Origin: Aulostomus chinensis
Taxonomy: Eukaryota > Chordata > Actinopteri > Syngnathiformes > Aulostomidae
Assembly: GCA_037954235.1 (NCBI GenBank)
Contig: JBBMOA010000020.1
Coordinates: forward strand, 23,225,177-23,289,176
Direction of reading: 5' to 3'
Length of the DNA: 64,000 bases
Shown: one piece after another, positions 12,400 to 24,346 of the stretch
How the letters are laid out: each line of letters opens with the position of its first letter
Numbering within the stretch: the stretch's first letter is position 1
The notes under the pieces: model-generated
Seen by the model: only the letters and a program-made list of their open reading frames with translations
Told to the model about the DNA's origin: nothing
The model's database searches: none
Made by a program: the position numbers and the translations under genes

Positions 12400-13145
12400 C
12401 TCACATCACATGACTGTCGTAATGCTGGCCCCGCGCTGCGTTCATGGACCGTGGGAAACTATGAACAGAGATGAGTTCGTTTAATTTGCTCAAGAAGGAC
12501 AATGTACTGCACAAAGAACATTTATAATAAGGGATAATTAAAGCACTCAGTCATAAGCAACAGGCCGCTAACTAACCTGCCAGAAGGATTCATGTTATAT
12601 ATATATTTTTTAAATACAAGTTAAGCCAAAGTACAGCACAGACAAAATAAAAAGAGAGTGCAGTGATAATAAAGCTTGTTACCTCATATATAATGATGAT
12701 TATATATATAATGATTATTTATTTAGATAAAGAAGCCCGGTGTCCATCTGTCGATGTGACAGAATATGAAGGTTGTTTCATAAGAGTGTGGGATTGAATT
12801 TTAACATAGTCTTCAATACTGTGCTGAGACTGCTGCTATATTTGTTTTACAATGATTTTTTTTATTTCTGTGGCACAAAATGGTGAATAAATAACAACAA
12901 ATAATAAAAAAAAATACTCCATAACAACAACAAAACCTGACATTTGTCTTTTTCCTCTCTACCTGAAGCGTGAGGCAGGAATCTTGAATCCTGGTGTTGG
13001 GGTAGCTGAACAGGCCTCATCCCGACCCACCGCTCAAGTGCGACGGTACTTGAACGCGCACAAAACGAACAGTCTGTCAACCCTGCGCAGTGACTCGCAG
13101 GTGGATCTCGCTGATGAGGGTATCGGGTTGTCCGGCTGTCGTCGT

Positions 13146-13159
13146 GCGCCCTCTAGCGG
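13146..13159 (-). promoter_or_regulatory. CTCF-like motif between igf2r and astacin gene
   Basis: The minus strand reads CCGCTAGAGGGCGC, which matches the CTCF core pattern CCASYAGRKGGCRS except G for A at the third base. Its place between two divergent promoters would fit an insulator. That role is inference from the motif alone; the same CTAGAGGGCG core recurs in the tandem array at the right of the window. Confidence 0.4.
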
Positions 13160-13418
13160 CCATTTAGAAAGGTGCTTTTGATAAAAGTGTAATTCAACAG
13201 TGAAGTGTAATTCCCTAAATGTATTTAAAACTCCTGAATATATTTTTACGGCGCTCCATGTCAACATTGGAAACATATCAGCATTTGATGAGCTGACAGC
13301 TGAGCAGACGTTGAAGAGGCCTAATCAGGTGTAAGTGGCTTCACCTGCAGGCCGATCGAGGATCAGTTATCTGACCTGTGCTGGCGCTCTCGAGCCTGGC
13401 AGCGTTTCCTGCAGCATC

Positions 13419-16150
13419 ATGTGGCTCCTGCTCATCATCTGCGTGTCTACAGGTGCAGACTGGAGCCTGGACTCCACGCGTATAGTGAGCAATGATTGTT
13501 ATCCACGCTGATCATGAGCTGGGTTCTCTGTTTTAGCTGCTGCTGTTCCCATCAATTCGACCCATGACGCCACTCCTGCTCCCCCAGGTGGGTGCCCTTT
13601 TAACACCCCTGGCACATTTACAGCCAAATATTGATGATTTAATTTGTACAGGTAATGTTACCGCAGAGCTCGACGTTCCTCAGCCAGCCACTGTAGAAGG
13701 TACAGGTTTAATTCTGGACTGACTTTGTAAATCAAGCAAAGAACATCCATCCAAAGATGATATATTAAAAACATCAGTCTCGTCTGTCTGCCTTGATTTA
13801 TCTTTCAGCAGGCGGTGTCGCCTTAAATGACACCCAGAATGTGACAGCGGCTGCAGGTGAGTGCTTGAGGTCACAGGTAACCAGACAGCAAAGCTCGATG
13901 TGCCCCAACCAGCCACCACAGAAGGGAAACGGGTCAGCCAGGCTGTAGTTTACGAATGTAACGGCATGCAAACGGCCTAAAGAAAAAAACTCTTACCAGC
14001 CACTCGTCTGCTGTTCTCTGCGTTTGTCTCCTCCTGCAGGCAGAAACACGTCAAACGTCACCCAGAATGTGACGAGCGCCGCAGCAGGTTGGTGTTTTGA
14101 GCGTCGTTGCTGTCGTTGTCTGACAGGATGACTTTGAACGCTTTGATTCCTGCAGGTAAAGGGACAAAGGTGCAGAAAAGCAGTCCAGAAACACAAGAAG
14201 GTGCAGTTTTAGTCTTTTAGCACGAGGCGTGTTGAAATTTCACCTCTAACACAACGTTGTTCATCTTCGCAGAGCTTGAAGACAAAATGGACATCCAGGA
14301 GGGAGAAGAAATAGACATCCAGGAGGGAGACATCCTGCTTCCTGTAAGATGCATTGCTCTCTAAATGGCTGCAAGAAACCCAGTTCCACTTTTGGATGGG
14401 GGGGGGGGTGCTACAAGTACTTTGACTTTTTTTTTTTTTGGGAAGAGAATTTTGTTGCTACAAGAGGGAAAACCTAAGGCCACTCGACAACATGGGCTGT
14501 CTGAGTGGTGAATGGGTTCAACTAACGGTCATAAATCTGTTAGGCTGCCCCTCTGGAGGACCGGAACGCCGTACAGACCCTGTGGGCCAACGGCATCCTC
14601 TACTACACCATCAGCCCCGATCTGGGTGAGTGACGTTGGATCTGGTGGAGTGGGGAGCTCAGAGGGTTTAACCAGCTGTCCGTTTCTCCCCCCCCCCCAG
14701 CTGATCAAGTGCAAGACATCCTCATGGCCTTCAAGATGATCTCGGATTACACCTGCATTCGCTTCCAGAGACGAGCCACAGAGCTCAACTACCTCAAGCT
14801 CCTCAAGGGGAAAGGGTGAGCACCGTTCCCCCCGTGTGGAGGAGAGCCCTGCTGCTCGGGCTCTGCCAGCACGTGGTTCCAACAGGGTGGAAGAGGAGGA
14901 GGCATCACTTCCAGGAAAAATGAGCCATCTTTGTAGCTCTGTAAAGCCCAGTTGACCGTGACTTCACCACCCAGAACACTTTAGCTATGAAGTGTTAGTT
15001 TGTTTCCTCCTCAGCAGGATGGTTGCAGTACACAAACCCGCTCAAAGTACTTGGATCACCTGATCCAACAAAAACAAGCCTCACAGTTGCCCTGCTGTCT
15101 TTAGTCTCTCTGGTGTATTTTGTTCGTAGCTGCGCGTCTTTCGTTGGTTGTCGAGGTGGAGCCCAGCCGGTGTACATCTCCCGGACATGTAGCATGGGGA
15201 ACCTCTGCCATGAGATCATCCACGCGCTGGGACTGCATCACGAACACACGCGCAAAGACCGGGACCAGTACATCACGGTGCAGTGGCAGAACATCATTCC
15301 AGGTAGGATGGCAGCTGACGGGAGGGTTTCCTGGCGTCTCTGACAGACTTGCATCACATTTGAGTACAGAACTAAGGGTTGATGAACAACCTCTACAAAG
15401 TCGCATCAAGTTGAAGAGGCTCAAAGCAACACCAGAACCGAGAGGCCTCTCAACAGTTCTGCACAATGTTGGTTCTCATTTACGTGTAGTGTTCAGTTAC
15501 CTTTTGAAAGGTAAGCACAAACTTTCTTCTCTCAGGAAACTGACATGAAACCAGTTGAGTTTGGGTGGAATGTTGATCAGGACAGCCTTGTGTTCTACAT
15601 TCTTAGAACTAAACGCTCAAAACTGAACAGAACCCAGAGAAACACTGAACGCGGCTTCTATCGAACCAAAATAGCTGACTTTTTTTTTTTTTTTTTTACA
15701 GGAATGCAAAAGAACTTCAAGGTGAAAAGTGGCAACACTCAGAACCTGCCGTATGACCTCGACTCCATCATGCACTACGGCGAGTGAGTAACTACTGCCG
15801 TGAAACTCCACCGCACTTCGCGCCGCCGTCTCTTCAGCATCTTTGATTTCATGCAAAGGAGCAGAGTTCCTCGCCACTAAAACGTGGACCCGCCTGGTTG
15901 TTTTCAGAAACTTCTTCAGCGTGGACGGAAGTCCGACTGTGATTTCCAAGCATCCAGGCGCTCACTTGGGTCAGAGGTCTCACCTCAGCATGCTGGATAT
16001 TCAGAGGCTGAACAAACTCTACCGCTGTGGTAACCACTGCTACACACACACACACCAGCTGACTCTGGTCTGGAAGCGTGGATGTGAAATCTGGGCAAAA
16101 GTAAAGAACGAGACTCATGCCGATTTCTTCCTCCAGGTCAGCGGATGTGA
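13419..16150 (+). CDS. secreted astacin-family zinc metalloprotease (13 exons)
   Basis: Predicted exons: 13419-13452, 13537-13587, 13652-13699, 13809-13856, 14040-14087, 14156-14200, 14273-14343, 14544-14625, 14701-14815, 15130-15302, 15702-15783, 15908-16029 and 16137-16150, giving about 310 residues. Residues 1-11 (MWLLLIICVST) begin a signal peptide. Residues 12-115 form a propeptide with several N-glycosylation sequons (NVT, NTS), an acidic stretch and an EGDILLP segment matching the astacin aspartate-switch region. The catalytic domain has HEIIHALGLHHEH at about 208-220 (HExxHxxGxxHE zinc site), the Met-turn SIMHYG at about 260-265, and six or more cysteines. Members cleave extracellular proteins; fish relatives include hatching enzymes and nephrosin, and mammals have ovastacin (ASTL). 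Which orthologue this is cannot be decided by eye. The product ends shortly after LYRCG. Confidence 0.88.
13877..13924 (+). pseudogene. dead mini-exon copy inside astacin intron 4
   Basis: This 48-bp segment resembles exon 3 of the astacin gene (13652-13699) at about three quarters of positions, including the shared CAGCCACC-type end, and still has a CACAG acceptor in front. Conceptually it would read GNQTAKLDVPQPATTE in the same phase. The donor that follows exon 3 (GAAG|GTACAG) is changed here to GAAG|GGAAAC, so normal splicing should skip it. It is a decayed duplicate exon. Confidence 0.75.
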
Positions 16151-16213
16151 GCTGCTCCCCGTTGGTCCAGGGACTGGAGTTCTGTTCTCGACAAACTTTT
16201 GCTTTGAGATTTA

Positions 16214-16219
16214 AATAAA
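16214..16219 (+). terminator. polyadenylation signal of the astacin gene
   Basis: AATAAA lies 64 bases after the predicted stop codon, in a short 3' untranslated region. The position fits the end of the astacin transcript. Confidence 0.7.
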
Positions 16220-17523
16220 ATGGACTAAACCAGTTTGCGTGTTGCGTTTAACACTCCCGTTCACCCCAAATCTCAGGTATGGAGAGGATTCATGTTTTGC
16301 AAGAACTTAAATTGGACTCGGATAAGATGAAGACTTTGGAGGTCAAAGGTCTGTGACCTCACCTGAACACTGTCAAAATATTATTGCTAATAAAGCTACT
16401 TTGTGCTTGCTTGACGTGAGGAAACCCCACGCAAAAGCGGTAGTGACCACCTTCTTAAGCTGCTGGACGCACAGCGCCAGCCTGGAGGAAGTTTGATAGA
16501 CGGCCCACGACTCTCCATCTAGGGGAGGGGAAGTGTACTGGAAGACTTAAAAATATGAACTAGTTGAAGACGGCCTTTATGATCAACATGGGACACAACA
16601 TGAATTATAACCCATTTGGGTAAAACTAAACACAGTAAGTCGTGCATGGGACATGATGCAGTTTAGCATTATGCTAATGTTAGCATGTTACCCAGATGAT
16701 TGGGGTAAATATTGTCATATTTAAGAAGGATCTTCCATTTGTGAACAAATATTTTGACACATTTCACCATCTTATTCCACCAAACACAGGGTCCCTCTGT
16801 CGTAGTTGCATCTACTCGCGTTAAAGCGGTTTCCTTGTTCAGGGCAGAAGCAGCTGCCTGACAGCCTCCCAACAGCTAGAAACTAAGATGATGTGTGTAA
16901 CAAAAGCCTCCTGCTGTTTGTGCTTTGACTGGAGGAGGAGCTACGAGGACACACTCGCCGGCGCAGACAGAAACCATACCAGTTCACGTGGACTCAACAT
17001 CCAGAGGTGAGTAGAATGAATCTGGAATTCCTCATTTGACTATTTTTGACTGATGGAATTATTAGGAGTCTCCAGACTTGTGTGGTACTGCGTATCCACT
17101 TATTCCTCCCATAATTATAACCTTTCACCCTAAAGTTGCCAACACAGGAAACGACAATTCCAGCAGTATTAGAGAGAAATTGTTTCCCGTTTGTGCTGAT
17201 TTCTTTCTGTCGACACTAAAAGCAGCTCTTCTATCCCTCCCACATGTTGTCACACGGTGAGGCGATGAACTCAACTTGATCAGGTGTTGCTAAGCCGGCA
17301 GGGTGAAGCGACCCAACAGGTAAAGTTTCAGGTTTGTTTGAATTGCTCAGAGCAGAGAATCCAGCTGCTAAGAGACCAGGAGAGACGCCTTGGAACAGCA
17401 GTGGGAGAAGCCGGCACCGTCGCCTGGTCTCGCGTGTTGTCAGCCTTTCAGGTGGAGTGAGCCACAGTTCTAACAGTAACTGATACTCTGTCCATTTTCT
17501 GCCCATGAAGCTGAGGACCGTGC
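16220..17523. other. region between the astacin gene and ttll2
   Basis: No coding exon was recognised in these 1.3 kb. A possible 5' untranslated exon of ttll2 ends at 17006 in front of a GTGAGT donor. The rest is unassigned. Confidence 0.6.
16921..17006 (+). other. ttll2: possible non-coding first exon of ttll2
   Basis: The segment ends CCAGAG|GTGAGTAG, a strong donor, about 510 bp upstream of the first ttll2 coding exon on the same strand. A pyrimidine stretch and an AG precede the ttll2 ATG region. Only the donor supports this exon, and its 5' end is a guess. Confidence 0.25.
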
Positions 17524-20468
17524 ATGGCGGCGTCCTTGGTGTTCAGACTACATGGCGGAGGTCCTGAGCTGGTGAGGGAGGTGCTCCTGGAGCGCGGGTG
17601 GGAGGAATACGACAGAGGTCGGGGGCAGGAGGAAGACTGGAACCTCTACTGGCGGGGCTCCGCCTTTCGAAACTCAGAGTACCACAACTTGTTGCCATGG
17701 CAGCGCCTCAACCATCATCCCAAAACTGTTGGCATCACACGCAAGGTCAGGATCTGGACATGATTCACTCCGCAGCTTTTGGATCATCCAGAACTGGGCC
17801 AGGGGTTTACGCTCACGCCCGCAGGAACCCATAACTGGGTCAGAGTGAATCAGTAGTCAGCGACACACGTTCGATTCCTAGCCTCACTGCTATCGTTACG
17901 CCACAACACCACACTTTAAACCGGCCTCAAGCACAAGTCAGTTTGTTTTGTAAGCAGAGATGTTCTGGTCCGTAAAGACACATTTGTCCCTCTTTGACAG
18001 GACTGCCTGGCACGCAACCTGAGGAGGATGAGAGGCACGTTCGGTTCCTCCCTCTACAACTTCAGCCCCACCGCCTTCATCCTCCCCAATGACTACACTC
18101 GCTTCCTGGCTGAATACAACCACCTGCGTCTGGCCGGAGAGCTGCCGGCCTACTGGATCTGTAAACCCGCTGATCTTTCAAGAGGCCGAGGCATCTTCAT
18201 CTTTGACAGTGTTAAGGACCTGGTCTACGACGGTTCCATGGTCGTCCAGAGGTACATCAGCAACCCGTTGCTGATCTCCGGCTACAAGTTTGACTTGAGG
18301 ATCTATGCGTGCGTGAAGAGCTTTCACCCGCTGACCGTCTACATCCACCAGGAAGGTCTGGTGCGTTTCGCCACGGAAAAATATGACCTGTCATCTCTGA
18401 ATAACCTGTACGCTCACCTCACCAACACCAGCATCAACAAGCTCAGCCCCTTCTATAAAACTGTGAAGGAGAGGGTGGGAAAAGGGTGCAAGTGGACCAT
18501 GAGCGAGTTCAGGCATTTCCTCCAGAGCCAAGACACTGACGAGCTGCTCTTCTGGCAGAGGATCAACAACATCGTGACTCTGACGCTCCTGGCCATCGCT
18601 CCCTCCGTCCCCTCCTGCCCCAACTGCGTGGAACTCTTTGGCTTCGACGTTCTAATCGATGTCCAGTTCAAACCCTGGCTGCTGGAGGTCAACACCAGCC
18701 CTGCCTTGACCTTAGACTGCCGAGCAGACGTTGCAGTGAAGAAGAGGCTCGTTAGCGATCTGATTGATTTGATGAACTACACCTCAAGGGACAGGTTGAG
18801 AGAGAGAGCTTATAGGAGTCAACGGCACCAGACGTTCAGTTTTCATCCTCACCAATCCCTGCACACTTCTATACCCGTGCTGAAGTTTAAGGAACTCAGA
18901 GAGAGACGTCTTCAGACTCCACAAGCTAGAACCCTCCCACTGATAAAAGCCCTCCGCCAGCCTGACGACAAGAACCAAAGACGGTCCAGGCACCATGTTT
19001 TTGTTGATGGCCACCTGCCCCCCGTTGACCTCAACAAGATATATTCTGCTCAGGGTGGAATAATTAACTGCAACATCCTCACAGCCACAGACAAGACGCC
19101 GAACCTGATACTCGGTCCACATTCAAGGGTAAACAGAGAGACACGTCCAGCTCTTGCACGGCACCTGACAGGGAACAGGAGTCTTCACGCGTCTGGGGTT
19201 ACAAACCATGACGCCACCGAAGCAGAGACTGAGATGGAGCTCTCGGCGCAGATGATACCTGATAACTCTCAGCGGGGGCTGGGATTCCAACGCTCTGCTG
19301 CGTCCTGCCACCCACCGAACATCCAGAGGTAGATGACTTCTATATATCTTTCTGTAAAGCAAGGACTTGTTGGAGATGAGCAAAAGGAGTGAAGCTCCCA
19401 GCGGTATTTTCTCCAACTGTCCTCCCGTTACCTTAACGATGCTGATGTCCTTGAGTGCAGCCAGCACAGGCCGGCTTGCCTCAACATACACAGACACAAA
19501 CACACCTTCATTTGATTCTAAACACGTTGATACAAGATCTCCACAGTCTGGCAACATACCTCATCATGCAAAACTGACCAACCAGGGTCAAATGCCAGAG
19601 CGTCAGGGGCACTTCACGTAATATAACTTTGTTTCCTGGCAGGGGGGGTCAGAGTTCTCACTGGGTCTCCACGGAAGCTTGGGCTGGGCTCCTCCAGCGC
19701 TGGGCTTGTCTGCACCTGTAATTCTGCCATGAAGCCTGAACAAACCACTCACAGGTTTAAAGAATAGCCTCTTGAAGCTGTGCTCAGACAAAAGTCTGAG
19801 GGTGAGTCCGCCCTGGGGGGTGGGCTCGAACAGACGCTCCGACTGTATGACTTTTCCTCAATAAGCTTTACTATTTATCCCGTCAGCTTCAAACTTGTAA
19901 GCATTGCTGGTGTCCCAAAAGTGTTTGATTGTGAGTTCTCAGTTTTTTGGCCAAAAGATATTTGTTCTATAAGGTTGTCAGCCTGGTGTGATGCAGCAGG
20001 TAGTTGCCAGTGGGGGGGAAACCCAATGACTGCCAATTGGCTGCAAGTAGCAGCCTCTTTTGCTTACTAAAATTCAGTAAAAAGTAGTCGTATTTGTCTT
20101 CAAAGGTCCAATAATGTAACAAATGAGTGATGTGATCGATTCACAGTGGGAGACTCAAGCCGAAACCAAGGGACAGAACCAGAGAATGGAGCGCGTGTCA
20201 TATCCCTCCACTCAGAGTTGGAGACTTCATACGGACGTTCCCATTTAACGCAGCGACTCTGGAGGCAGCGCGACACGGACCGGATGTGAAGACGGTGATA
20301 CAGGAGCTCCGCAAGCTGACCGGTCGACTGGCTTCAAGTCGCAGAAAGAAGAAAGTGAGGAGTGAAGAGAAGTTCACCAACAGTGATGAGGACTTTGATT
20401 CGCTGTTGTGGGGTCCGAAGGAACCCCCATTGATTAGTCAGTGCTTGAAGTCGCTTTCACAACTGTAG
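17524..20468 (+). CDS. ttll2: tubulin polyglutamylase TTLL2 (3 coding exons)
   Basis: Exons 17524-17745, 18001-19328 and 20147-20468 join in phase to give 623 residues. TTL-family enzymes use an ATP-grasp fold to add glutamates to tubulin tails, typically on axonemal microtubules; TTLL2 itself is little studied. Family signatures, numbered in the product: DWNLYWR and LNHHP in the N-terminal part, KPADLSRGRG at 129-138 (nucleotide loop), YKFDLRIY at 169-176, HLTNTSINK at 213-221, and ELFGFDVLID followed by WLLEVNTSPAL at 285-310. The third exon encodes RVGDFIRTFPFN and VIQELRKL, which resemble the C terminus of mammalian TTLL2. The ATG at 17524 is chosen because a TGA precedes it in frame. The exon 2 donor (CAGAG|GTAGAT) overlaps a TAG, so retention of intron 2 would end the protein at once. 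Confidence 0.9.
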
Positions 20469-21444
20469 CTCGGTGCAGGAGTTGCAACGAATTCTTTTTG
20501 TTTTTTTGCATTTGGTCATTTCAAACGGAGCTGTGGGTGTTCTTGCCACATTTTAAACATTCCCAAGCGTCACCATGGCTGGCACCTGGCTCACCACTTC
20601 TTCCTCCTCCCAAGAGCTGTTCAGACAAACTACGAACTAAACCCCATCAGCTCACCGGTACGAGCCGCATCCTGACTTTTCCTGCGTCATCGCAGTGCGC
20701 GAGGTTGGGGAACTCCTCGTCACTTCAGCAGGTTATTGAGGACAAATGTACCTTTTAGATGCATCAGGTTATAAACATGCCACCACAGCTGCTTAGATGT
20801 AGGTTGACCTCGCGTAATAACAAGAGAGGACTCGTCTCCATCTACATTGTGACGCGCCTTTAATTTAACCTGCCGCTGTGGCCCGTCAAGGTAAAATCAA
20901 GTCGGTGTGGTGCGGCGTGACAGAGGAGCGTATCAACTTGCACCACATAAACTTGTAATGAGGTCAGGCAGTGGTTTGACACCATCTTTTCAGCATCCTC
21001 ATGAATTATTGCCAAGGCGCTTAAAAACCACTTAACACTGTATTATGAATGTGAAGAATTTGATACCAACAAGATTTACAAACACAAAGAAGAACTCTTG
21101 AATTTAGAGTCCAAGAGAAACACACAGGAGCGATCGCAAAAGGAAGGCGCACACAAGCTGCCGGACTGTGATACTGTTGACTCTGTCTGATTCAAAAAAT
21201 AAACAACAAAAGATGCAGCTTTATGACATCATGACGTATTGTGAAATCACACAAGTCGTGGCCATGTTTCACCGAACAGAGCAAAAATAATCGGGAAATA
21301 CAATTTCCTGAGGTTTCCAGCTGAAGATGCTGAGTGAGGTCCTGCAGGATTTCAGCGCGTTTGTGTAGAACAACAACTGGCCACAAGATGGCACTGCTGT
21401 TTGAGCTGTGCAGCTCCTCCAACTGGTGTCAAAACAGAAGCCTG

Positions 21445-21477
<33 letters not shown>

Positions 21478-21897
21478 TTAGCACACTTATTCTTGTAAGG
21501 ACTTGGCTTTGGCCTACGTTCCCTCTCTAAGTCTACTTAAAGAGGACTAGAGGTCCTGATAAATTTCATGTTTATACCAGAAAAAGTCCCCTGTAGGTAA
21601 CTGGAACCATCACACAAGCCCAGTTTTGGGGGTATTTACACAAACTTGCCTTACATTCCTGGAGACGTAAACTAACCACTGCTTGTCTAACCCTCACCTG
21701 ACCGAGATGGCTCCGCCCTGTTGTTGCTCTGTCTCACTTCTCGTTTTGAAAAACTCAGAACAACTGAGTTGCCTGGAGAAGTCCTGACACCTCAGCCGAG
21801 GCTCCGACTGGGGCCCTGGGTTTCGTCTCAGGTGACGCGCACCTTCCAGAATTAATTTGTCTTTGGTTTGTGTTTCTAAAGGTGGTTTAAATCAAAC

Positions 21898-22019
21898 CCA
21901 CACACAGACAGTCCCACACTAACAGAACAGAACACACACACACAGTCCCACACAAACAGAACAGAACACACACACACACAGTCCCACGCTAACAGAACAG
22001 AACACACACACACACACAA
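21898..22019. repeat. CA-rich minisatellite, three units
   Basis: Three units of about 35-40 bp each read roughly CACAGTCCCACACTAACAG followed by AACAGAAC and a CA run. Units differ mainly in the length of the CA run. Confidence 0.8.
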
Positions 22020-23317
22020 ACATTGTTCATGTGTTGACTTTAACAAGTGGGAGTGTTTGCAAATGTTTGCACAAGTTCATGCCGCGGTGTGTTCAACGAT
22101 TTGGAATCACACTTCAGCGATCAGGGATTAGCCTCCAGCTAATCTCAGTCAAAAGTCTGCATTGTAATCCGACGTCCTCCTGGTAAATGGAGGAGGTCGT
22201 TCGCTCTAAATGAGGACGTACAGCTGATGATGTCAGCCTAATCCTCCTTTAGTGCAAATAATCATTTTTCTGAGAAACACACAACCTGCTCTCTCCCCTG
22301 AAGGGTTTTTTTTTTTAATGATGACAGATGTGATGTCTCAAGTAAAAGCTGCTTTTAATACAACCTGCCAGCATTAATTTTAAAGACGCTACGCTAATCT
22401 TTGCACTTGTGTCGAAAAGATTAATGACCGAAGTGGAGGGGAAAGAGAAAAGAACAGAAGGCAGGCAGCAACTTGCCCAGGTCAGGTAAGGAGTCATGTG
22501 TGGAGCGATCCGTGTCATCCATGAGGTCAACATGAGTCAGACGACGGCCAGGAATTCCCCACCAGCAACCTGCTGCACATTAAACTTCACCCAGAAAGTG
22601 CATTTTGCCTTTTGACTTCGCACAAATATTTGTCTTGATCTCACGAAGAAGTTTTTTTTCCTTCTCCCTCCTGCGTTACTTCTTCGTGACTCCAGAATGC
22701 AGAAAGTATCAGCTACGTATACTTAGCTTGAAGCTAATGAAGTAAACCTGGCGTGATCCACGTCTTCGTTGTCCAGCTGTGTGCTCAACAATCCAGTGGC
22801 AAACCAACTGGCAGCCAGCGTGTTCAGTTGAGCCAGCTTGTTCACACTTGTTCTACACTGATTCACGGTAGCACCGCACAGGATGAGGTTTGTTTGTAGC
22901 CAAAGTCAAAGTGTTTGTGGGTTGCTGATCACACGACTGGACAAAGAAGACGTGGATTATTCCAGAGAACGAACTTGAGAGTTTGTAAAAGGACGACTTC
23001 CAGAACAGTGCGTCTCTGTTAGCCTCCGTTAGCTTCAAGCTAACTATACTTGACTGGCTTCTCTCTGCGTTCTGGAAATGAGAAGAAGGGAAAATTGTCT
23101 GTGTGAGCTCACAACAAATATTAGTGAGCACTTGAATGGCACGTACACTTTTTGGGTGAAGCATCACTTTGATGAAATCATCTCAGTTAAATCAATACAA
23201 CAATGCTCACATCATTCAGAGAGATACATCATTTAGTTTCACATCCGCTTCACCGGCTTTGCTGCGAATGGCGGAATGTGTCACCGAAGGACTGAAGCTG
23301 GGAAGTAGCACTTGTCA

Positions 23318-23500
23318 TACCAGTTCTGCAACACACTTTGGGAGCCGACGGTTTTTATGGCTCAGCGTTTCACAGGACTTCTGATATGTAGGACAGTAAA
23401 TCATTGCTGAGCTATGACTCAAGTAACTGTTACAGGAAATGCAGAGGAAGCAGTTGGCGTGAAGCCACTGGACTGTTCGGAGCAATGGGATGTGTGGATG
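23318..23500 (-). pseudogene. possible LIM-domain exon remnant
   Basis: On the minus strand, after a plausible CTGCAG acceptor, the frame reads WLHANCFLCISCNSYLS, which contains HxxCxxCxxC, the central zinc-ligand pattern of LIM domains such as those of EPLIN-type proteins. A later YCPTY aligns with the final C-x2-H of a LIM domain but has Tyr instead of His, and the spacing is short. No companion exons were found. It may be chance or a decayed exon. Confidence 0.2.
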
Positions 23501-24115
23501 CTGCAGGATGGGAGAAAAGGTGACAAACAGTATCATGATGTCATGGGAAACACCAAAGCAGAGCGTTAAGCAACAACAGCTCGCAAACATTTCTGCAGAT
23601 TCAAAGATTTGCGGCGTTTATATCATCCAGTTGTTCGGTCTCATGCATGTAACTACGCAAGACCGCTGCGAGAGAGAGAGAGAGTCATTGATATCTGGAT
23701 GAAGTGAGACCGGGTCGGACCAGAGAAGAAACGATGCCTGCACCGTCAGATAACAGCCGGCCCACACGGAGTCTTCTCTTCTGGAGAATCTCCTGTATTA
23801 CACAACATAATGTGACACAGCTTGACTTCCTGTGCGATGCCGTGACAAAGTGCCTCAGTCGCTCCACTCATCAGATCATCACAGCATGAAAAAAAACAAC
23901 CCTTACATTCGTGCCAGTTTCGCGTAATCTGATTTTCTTTGTAGCCGCAGCGAGTGTGTTGAGCAATACCACACAGAACACTACTCAGGTTGTGAGGTTT
24001 GCTGTTTATTTTGTCTTATTTTGGTGATTATTATTTGTCTCATTTTGATATTTTAGAATCTGGCCGCACTTCCATACAAACGTGCTGCAAACTAGTTTGA
24101 GTGGATCAGTGACTG

Positions 24116-24346
24116 ATGGGCTGGGCAGGGCCAGCCGGTGTTCTGCTCCGTGTGGTACTGCTGCTCCCATGTTGGTACTGCCGCTCTGCAGCAGCCGCCT
24201 CCAACTCAATGGCTGGGGCATCTGCCTGGGGGGGTCCTGGCTACGAAGTGATGCAGCTCCTTTTCCACTCTCTGATTTCTCCCCTGCTGCACTACAAGTG
24301 CGTGTTCATGAGCAACGAAGAAGTGAGAAAGTTCCAACCTTTGAGG
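24116..24346 (+). other. possible orphan first exon with signal peptide
   Basis: From an ATG the frame reads MGWAGPAGVLLRVVLLLPCW, a convincing hydrophobic leader. It stays open for 77 codons and ends at CCTTTGAG|GTGAGA, a good donor; without splicing a TGA follows at once. I do not recognise the protein and found no partner exon. Chance remains likely. Confidence 0.2.

Larger units (their letters stand above)
12293..13418. other. divergent intergenic region between igf2r and the astacin gene
   Basis: About 1.1 kb separate two genes transcribed away from each other. Besides the CLEAR/ETS sites near igf2r, it holds AT-rich stretches around 12595-12720 and 12840-12920 and a CTCF-like motif at 13146-13159. 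No coding exon was recognised. Confidence 0.7.

Noticed and set aside
18028..19332. ttll2 as a 434-codon single-exon gene starting at the internal ATG
   Set aside because: The exon continues upstream to an acceptor at 18001, and both flanking exons join in phase with family-typical sequence.
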